Shown one piece after another: positions 6,531-10,509 of a stretch of 10,509 bases of DNA (position 1 is the stretch's first letter; each line of letters starts with the position of its first letter). The position numbers and the translations under genes were made by a program. Origin of the DNA: Pseudomonadota bacterium (GTDB lineage: Bacteria; Pseudomonadota; Alphaproteobacteria; Rhodospirillales; Casp-alpha2); contig JADFNT010000035.1 of NCBI GenBank assembly GCA_022563215.1, positions 1 to 10,509 of the forward strand, given 5' to 3'. The notes under the pieces are model-generated. The model ran no database searches, had not been told where the DNA came from, and saw only the letters and a program-made list of their open reading frames with translations.

Positions 6531-8285
6531 ATGGCCACCGGGGTCGCGATCCAACGTCCTGAGCGTTGGGACAACCCATTCAGCCCGGACATGAGCGAGT
6601 CCGAGGTCGACAGGATCATGGACCTGGACATGTTCCGGGACATGGACACGTCCAAGTTCTCGGAAACGGTGTCGCTCCGCGACATCATCCGCAACGACAC
6701 CCGGATCCGGCATTACAAACTGGGCGATATCATCGTCCGCACCGGGGATTACGGGACCACGGCCTTCCTACCCATATCGGGCCATGTCCGCGTTATCTTG
6801 CCGCCTTCGGAATTGTCCGAAACCCTCCTCGGCCGCTCTGAGTTACCGAAAAAAGGGTTCCTCGCCGCCCTCGGGCAGCTTTGGCGCAATCCCAAGCTGC
6901 CGGAAGTCCGCGACCCGGACCGTTATGCCGCCGGCCGCGATACCGGCACCCGCACGGCCGAGGGCGCCGAGAAATTGACCTTCCTTCGGGACGTGCCGGC
7001 GATTTTGGAAAAATTCAACACCAAGAAAATCGGCCCCGGCGTTTTGTTCGGCGAAATTGCGGCGCTGACCCGTGCCGCCCGCACCACCACCATCTTTGCC
7101 GAGGACGATGTCGAATTGGTGGAGATCCGCCGCCAGGGCATCCGCGACATCCGCCAGCGGGTCGACAGCTTCCGCGAAAACGTGGACAGGCTGTACCGTG
7201 AAAACAGCCTCAAGAACAACCTCATGGAAACGCCGTTGTTCCATCACCTCGACGACGGGGTGCTAGACAAGATCGCCGACGCGACCCTGTTCGAGACCTA
7301 TGGCGACTTCGACTGGCACGTTTCCTACAACCGGTATCTCGAAAGCCCGCCCCATGAGCGCTTGGCGATGGAGCCGGTCATCGTCCACGAAGGCGATTAT
7401 CCCGACGGTTTGTTGATCATCGCTTCGGGATCGGCCCGGGTTTCCTACCGGGTCAACAATGGCCAAAAGACCATCCGCTACATCGGCCCCGGGGCCTTGT
7501 TCGGGTTCGAGGAAATCGCCCAGAACTGGCTCGAAGGCACGGATAAGATCATTCCCATGCAGCACACGCTGCGGGCCGTCGGATACACCGATATCTTGCG
7601 GGTGCCGACGTCGATTATCGAAACCCATGTCCTGCCCGACTTACCCAAATTCATGTTTCCGCCGCCGGCGGAACGGCGCCCGGCGGAGGTCTTTCATCCG
7701 TTCGAAGAGCGCGGAAGATTTAAAAGAGCCAAGGCCATCCCCAAGATCGATACCGATACCCTGGAGGTGCTGGTCGAACACCGCTTCATCAAGGGCACGT
7801 CGACCATGCTCATCGACCTCGACCGTTGCGTGCGCTGCGACGCCTGTGTCGATGCCTGCGCCAAGGGCCATAACAACAATCCGCGTTTCATACGCCACGG
7901 CCGGACCTTCGATCACTACATGGTCGCCAACGCGTGCATGCATTGCGTCGATCCGGTTTGCATGATCGGGTGTCCGACCGGCGCCATCCACCGCAATGCC
8001 GAGGGCGGACAAGTGGTGATCAACGATGACACCTGCATCGGTTGCGCCACCTGCGCCACCAATTGCCCCTACGACAACATCCGCATGGTCGAAGTCCGCG
8101 ACGAGCACGGGGTTTTCATCGTCGACGGCGAGACCAAAAAGCCGATCGTCAAGGCGACCAAGTGCGATTTGTGCATCGATCAGCCGGGCGGACCCGCCTG
8201 TCAACGGGCCTGTCCCCATGATGCCTTGCAACGTTTCGATATGGAAGACCGCCCGCCCCTGGCCCGGTGGTTGAACCGCCGATGA
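6531..8285 (+). CDS. Fusion of two cyclic-nucleotide-binding domains with a four-cluster [4Fe-4S] ferredoxin module
   Basis: A 584-residue protein with no export signal, so presumably cytoplasmic. ATG 6531 follows AGGAG (6520-6524) by 6 bases. The first CRP/CNBD-like domain (about 56-205) keeps the phosphate-binding cassette features G174, E175 and R184 (LFGEIAAL, then AARTTT), so it could bind cAMP or a similar ligand. A segment of about 70 residues (92-163) is inserted in it. The second domain (about 245-365) has a degenerate cassette (LFGFEEIA, no matching Arg). From 426 on comes a DmsB/HycB-like module with sixteen cysteines in four groups: C433/436/439/443, C469/472/477/481, C502/505/508/512 and C545/548/557/561. 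Such subunits normally wire a redox enzyme to a membrane quinone partner, and the next gene, overlapping by ATGA, is such a membrane protein. The inference is ligand-gated electron transfer rather than transcription control, since no DNA-binding helix-turn-helix is seen. Confidence 0.9.
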   Translation: MATGVAIQRPERWDNPFSPDMSESEVDRIMDLDMFRDMDTSKFSETVSLRDIIRNDTRIRHYKLGDIIVRTGDYGTTAFLPISGHVRVILPPSELSETLLGRSELPKKGFLAALGQLWRNPKLPEVRDPDRYAAGRDTGTRTAEGAEKLTFLRDVPAILEKFNTKKIGPGVLFGEIAALTRAARTTTIFAEDDVELVEIRRQGIRDIRQRVDSFRENVDRLYRENSLKNNLMETPLFHHLDDGVLDKIADATLFETYGDFDWHVSYNRYLESPPHERLAMEPVIVHEGDYPDGLLIIASGSARVSYRVNNGQKTIRYIGPGALFGFEEIAQNWLEGTDKIIPMQHTLRAVGYTDILRVPTSIIETHVLPDLPKFMFPPPAERRPAEVFHPFEERGRFKRAKAIPKIDTDTLEVLVEHRFIKGTSTMLIDLDRCVRCDACVDACAKGHNNNPRFIRHGRTFDHYMVANACMHCVDPVCMIGCPTGAIHRNAEGGQVVINDDTCIGCATCATNCPYDNIRMVEVRDEHGVFIVDGETKKPIVKATKCDLCIDQPGGPACQRACPHDALQRFDMEDRPPLARWLNRR

Positions 8286-9103
8286 ACATCACCGTCCGCC
8301 GCCGGCTCAATATTACCATCACGGTTATGATCGGGGCGATCCTCGTCCTCGTTTTCGCCGTTTACGACGCCAGCCTTTATCAGGGGCCGTTTTTTACCGG
8401 CTGGGTGCTGCTGGCGGTGATGGGGTTTTTGGCGCTGTTCCATCTGCGCAAGAAAATCACCGTCCTTCCCTTGGGCTCCGCCAGCACCTGGGCGCAACTG
8501 CACATCTATGCGGGATGGCTGGTGATACTTCTATTCGCCGAACACGTGGGTTGGCGCCTTCCCGACGGCGGCCTGGAAATCACCATCACCGTCCTTTTCG
8601 TGATCGTCGTTGTCAGCGGCATCGTCGGCCTCATGTTGTCCCGGATTTTGCCGCCCCGCCTGACGCGGCGGGGCGAAGAGGTGATCTTCGAACGCATTCC
8701 CGCCTTTATCGCCGAGCTTCGCAACGAGGCCGAGGACCTGGTCCTGGAATCGGCCCGGGAAACCAATTCGTCAACCATCAGCGATTTCTACCTGCGCCAC
8801 CTGTCCAGCTTCTTCAGCGGGCCCAGGAACCGCCTGCGCCACCTGTTTGCGTCCGGGCAGGCCCGGTTCTGGCTGATGAACGAAATCGACAACATGCAGC
8901 GTTACCTGAATAACCGAGAAAACGAATACGCCGATCGCCTTCGCGACCTGGTCAACAAGAAAGACGAAATGGATTTTCATTATGCGTTGAACCTGGCGCT
9001 CAAGGCCTGGCTGCTGGTTCACGTTCCAATCACCTACAGCCTGCTGATCCTGGCGGTGTTGCACCTGGTGGTCGTCTATGCCTTCGGTGGGGGCGTTTCA
9101 TGA
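8282..9103 (+). CDS. Integral membrane protein, probable di-heme cytochrome b quinone-interacting subunit
   Basis: A 273-residue protein. ATG 8282 overlaps the previous stop as ATGA; an in-frame GTG at 8267 is a weaker alternative. Hydrophobic helices are seen at about 10-30, 38-55, 72-91, 99-121 and 242-268. Helices 3 and 5 each carry a pair of histidines 14 residues apart, H74/H88 and H247/H261. That H-x13-H pattern in two helices is how bc1-type cytochromes b hold two stacked b hemes across the membrane. H54 at the end of helix 2 is a further candidate ligand. Between helices 4 and 5 lies a hydrophilic, helical loop of about 120 residues (122-240), rich in Arg and Glu, whose role I cannot name. 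The position between the ferredoxin fusion and a membrane-anchored multiheme cytochrome suggests an electron relay between cytoplasm, quinone pool and periplasm. I do not recognise the family by sequence; the heme b assignment rests on histidine spacing. Confidence 0.8.
   Translation: MNITVRRRLNITITVMIGAILVLVFAVYDASLYQGPFFTGWVLLAVMGFLALFHLRKKITVLPLGSASTWAQLHIYAGWLVILLFAEHVGWRLPDGGLEITITVLFVIVVVSGIVGLMLSRILPPRLTRRGEEVIFERIPAFIAELRNEAEDLVLESARETNSSTISDFYLRHLSSFFSGPRNRLRHLFASGQARFWLMNEIDNMQRYLNNRENEYADRLRDLVNKKDEMDFHYALNLALKAWLLVHVPITYSLLILAVLHLVVVYAFGGGVS
8652..8675. repeat. 9-bp GC-rich inverted repeat inside the membrane subunit gene
   Basis: CGCCCCGCC (8652-8660) pairs perfectly with GGCGGGGCG (8667-8675) across the loop TGACGC. 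It sits where the protein leaves helix 4 (PPRLTRRGEE). In GC-rich coding DNA such hairpins can arise by codon use alone, so a function is uncertain. Confidence 0.6.
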
Positions 9104-10509
9104 AAAGGCTGCTGCAGAAATTCGACTTCCGTTCCAGCTCCTACTCCAGGCCCAACCAGACCTGGACCTGCGGCCGCCAGTCCGAAGGCTCCCCCTGCCG
9201 AATCGGGCCCGGCGCCGATGGTTCGTGCCGGGCCGATTTCGAATGCCGGCCGGAGAAAAGGAACGACCGCTGGCACTGCACGCGCTCCGACCTGTCCGGC
9301 GGGGAGTGCCGGCGCGGGCCGTTCCCCGACGGAACCTGTTGCAAGCCGGTGGCGCGCTGCCGGCCGGTGATGAACTGGCGTGCGCGGCCTGGGGCGGCGG
9401 CCCGGCGGGTGGCGGCGCTGACCTTCGGGTTGCTGCTCGTTCTTCTGGCCGGCGGCGGTTCCACCTTCATCGATCCGGGGCCCTTGACGTTTCAACATGG
9501 CGGGCTGAAGGACTGCAAAGGCTGCCACTCCGCTTTCGACAAGGGGCCGACGGCCTGGGTCCACGCCGCCTTCGCCGAAAAGACCGATATCGCCGACTCC
9601 AAGCGTTGCCTTGCCTGCCACGACCTCGGCGGCGACAGTCTCCGGCCGCATGGCCTTTCACCGTCCCGGGTCGCGGAATTGACCCTCGACGCCAATCCCC
9701 CGTCGCTCGGTTCATGGGCGGCGATACCCGCCTCGGCGGCGATGTTGTTCAATCCCGCGAAGGGACTCGAAAGCTCCTTGCCGTGCCTGACGTGTCACCG
9801 GGAACACCGTGGCCGGACCTTTGACCTGACGGCGATGCCAAACACCAATTGCCAGTTCTGCCATTCATTTCAGTTCGCCAGCCTCGAAGACGGCCACCCT
9901 GAATTTGACCGCTTCCCCTTCAAGCGGCGGTCGCGGATCCGGTTCGACCACTTAAAACACATCGGCAAGCATTTCCTCGACAAGGAAATGCGTCAATCGG
10001 CGCCGAAAGCATGCAAATCCTGTCACGTGCCCGACGAAGTCGGTCTCAAGATGCTGGTCAAATCCTTCGAGGACAATTGCGGCGCCTGTCATGGTGGGCA
10101 GGTGGAAGGGGTCGGGCGCGCCACCGCCAAGGGCTTGGCCGTGTTCAACGTGCCTGGGCTCGACGTGGCGACGCTGTCGGAACGCAATGTCGCCATCGGC
10201 GGCTGGCCCGAGGATGCGGACGAGGAAATCACCCCGTTCATGGAATTTCTGCTGGCCGGGGACGAGGATTACATGGCCATCAGGAAAGCCCTGGCGGGGC
10301 TCGATTTGCTCGATCTGGTGGATGCCAGCCCGGAACAGCTCGCCGCCGTCGAGTCCTTTGCGTGGCGGGTCAAGGAGCTGATCTTCGATATCGCCGTCGA
10401 AGGCATGCCGGCATTGAAGACGCGGCTTGAAAAGATTTTGGGAAAACCCCTCGGCACCCGGGAACTGACCCAGTTATCGGGACTTTTGCCCGTCGACACC
10501 ATGCGCGTG
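9100..10509 (+). CDS. Membrane-anchored multiheme cytochrome c with duplicated Cys-rich N-terminal domain (incomplete at window end)
   Basis: ATG 9100 overlaps the previous stop as ATGA, and the frame stays open for 470 codons to the edge. Residues 24-89 form a Cys-rich domain with nine cysteines (24, 33, 43, 49, 60, 70, 80, 81, 87) arranged as two similar units, each ending C-R-P and containing GPxxDG(S/T)C. A basic stretch (RARPGAAARR) precedes one membrane helix (about 104-120), so the N-terminus should be cytoplasmic and the rest periplasmic. Six CxxCH sites follow: CKGCH (139-143), CLACH (170-174), CLTCH (229-233), CQFCH (251-255), CKSCH (305-309) and CGACH (327-331). The region from 340 on is heme-free and helical. 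It would accept electrons from, or donate them to, the b-type subunit upstream and pass them to soluble cytochromes. The Cys-rich part lacks a CxxCxxC cluster motif, so its cofactor, if any, is unknown. I do not recognise a named family. Confidence 0.88.
   Translation, partial: MKRLLQKFDFRSSSYSRPNQTWTCGRQSEGSPCRIGPGADGSCRADFECRPEKRNDRWHCTRSDLSGGECRRGPFPDGTCCKPVARCRPVMNWRARPGAAARRVAALTFGLLLVLLAGGGSTFIDPGPLTFQHGGLKDCKGCHSAFDKGPTAWVHAAFAEKTDIADSKRCLACHDLGGDSLRPHGLSPSRVAELTLDANPPSLGSWAAIPASAAMLFNPAKGLESSLPCLTCHREHRGRTFDLTAMPNTNCQFCHSFQFASLEDGHPEFDRFPFKRRSRIRFDHLKHIGKHFLDKEMRQSAPKACKSCHVPDEVGLKMLVKSFEDNCGACHGGQVEGVGRATAKGLAVFNVPGLDVATLSERNVAIGGWPEDADEEITPFMEFLLAGDEDYMAIRKALAGLDLLDLVDASPEQLAAVESFAWRVKELIFDIAVEGMPALKTRLEKILGKPLGTRELTQLSGLLPVDTMRV

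Noticed and set aside
5473..6579. Minus-strand open frame (368 codons) opposite the c554-like gene
   Set aside because: It is antisense to a cytochrome with four CxxCH sites and a signal peptide; its Gly/His/Arg-rich composition is a by-product of codon bias.
6531..7630. CRP/FNR-type transcription regulator
   Set aside because: The CNBD domains are not followed by a helix-turn-helix; the chain goes on into four iron-sulfur cluster motifs instead.
9078..9824. Plus-strand open frame of 248 codons at the right end
   Set aside because: It is out of frame with the overlapping frame from 9100 that carries six CxxCH sites and a membrane helix, and it shows no domain of its own.

Overview
The window reads as GC-rich proteobacterial DNA. 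Codon use strongly favours G or C in third positions, and the gene content (peptide-type ABC transporter, periplasmic multiheme cytochromes, an outer-membrane barrel) suggests an alphaproteobacterium of Rhodospirillales type. That placement is an inference; no rRNA or marker gene is present.

Layout. (1) Positions 1-651, minus strand: the N-terminal 217 residues of an oligopeptide/dipeptide ABC transporter ATPase, running off the left edge. Its GTG start overlaps the stop of a short unidentified C-terminal frame (648-about 800, minus). (2) Around 790-812 there is an apparent break. The plus-strand pentaheme cytochrome gene begins here with no signal peptide and no good start, so it looks cut off at its 5' end by a rearrangement or an assembly join. 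(3) From 810 to the right edge there are seven plus-strand genes in a row, all plausibly one redox system: a pentaheme cytochrome c (810-2474), an outer-membrane beta-barrel (2590-4071), a membrane-anchored FAD/NAD(P)H/[2Fe-2S] reductase (4141-5421), a tetraheme cytochrome c554-like protein (5461-6498), a fusion of two cyclic-nucleotide-binding domains with a four-cluster [4Fe-4S] ferredoxin module (6531-8285), a likely di-heme cytochrome b membrane subunit (8282-9103), and a membrane-anchored multiheme cytochrome with an unusual Cys-rich N-terminal domain (9100 to the end, incomplete). The last three overlap by ATGA junctions.

How they could work together (inference). The reductase and the ferredoxin fusion would be the cytoplasmic entry or exit points. 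The b-type membrane protein would connect to the quinone pool and carry electrons across the inner membrane. The membrane-anchored hexaheme protein and the soluble tetraheme and pentaheme proteins would carry them through the periplasm. The beta-barrel would give access to the outer membrane or exterior. The visible cofactor motifs are 15 CxxCH heme c sites, two H-x13-H pairs (two b hemes), one FAD/NAD(P) module, one [2Fe-2S] and four [4Fe-4S] sites. No terminal catalytic enzyme (hydroxylamine oxidoreductase, nitrite reductase, molybdopterin enzyme) is visible, so the substrate and the direction of flow stay open. I recognise the parts but not the assembled system, and I consider it the main discovery candidate. 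There are no tRNA or rRNA genes, CRISPR arrays or recognisable insertion sequences.
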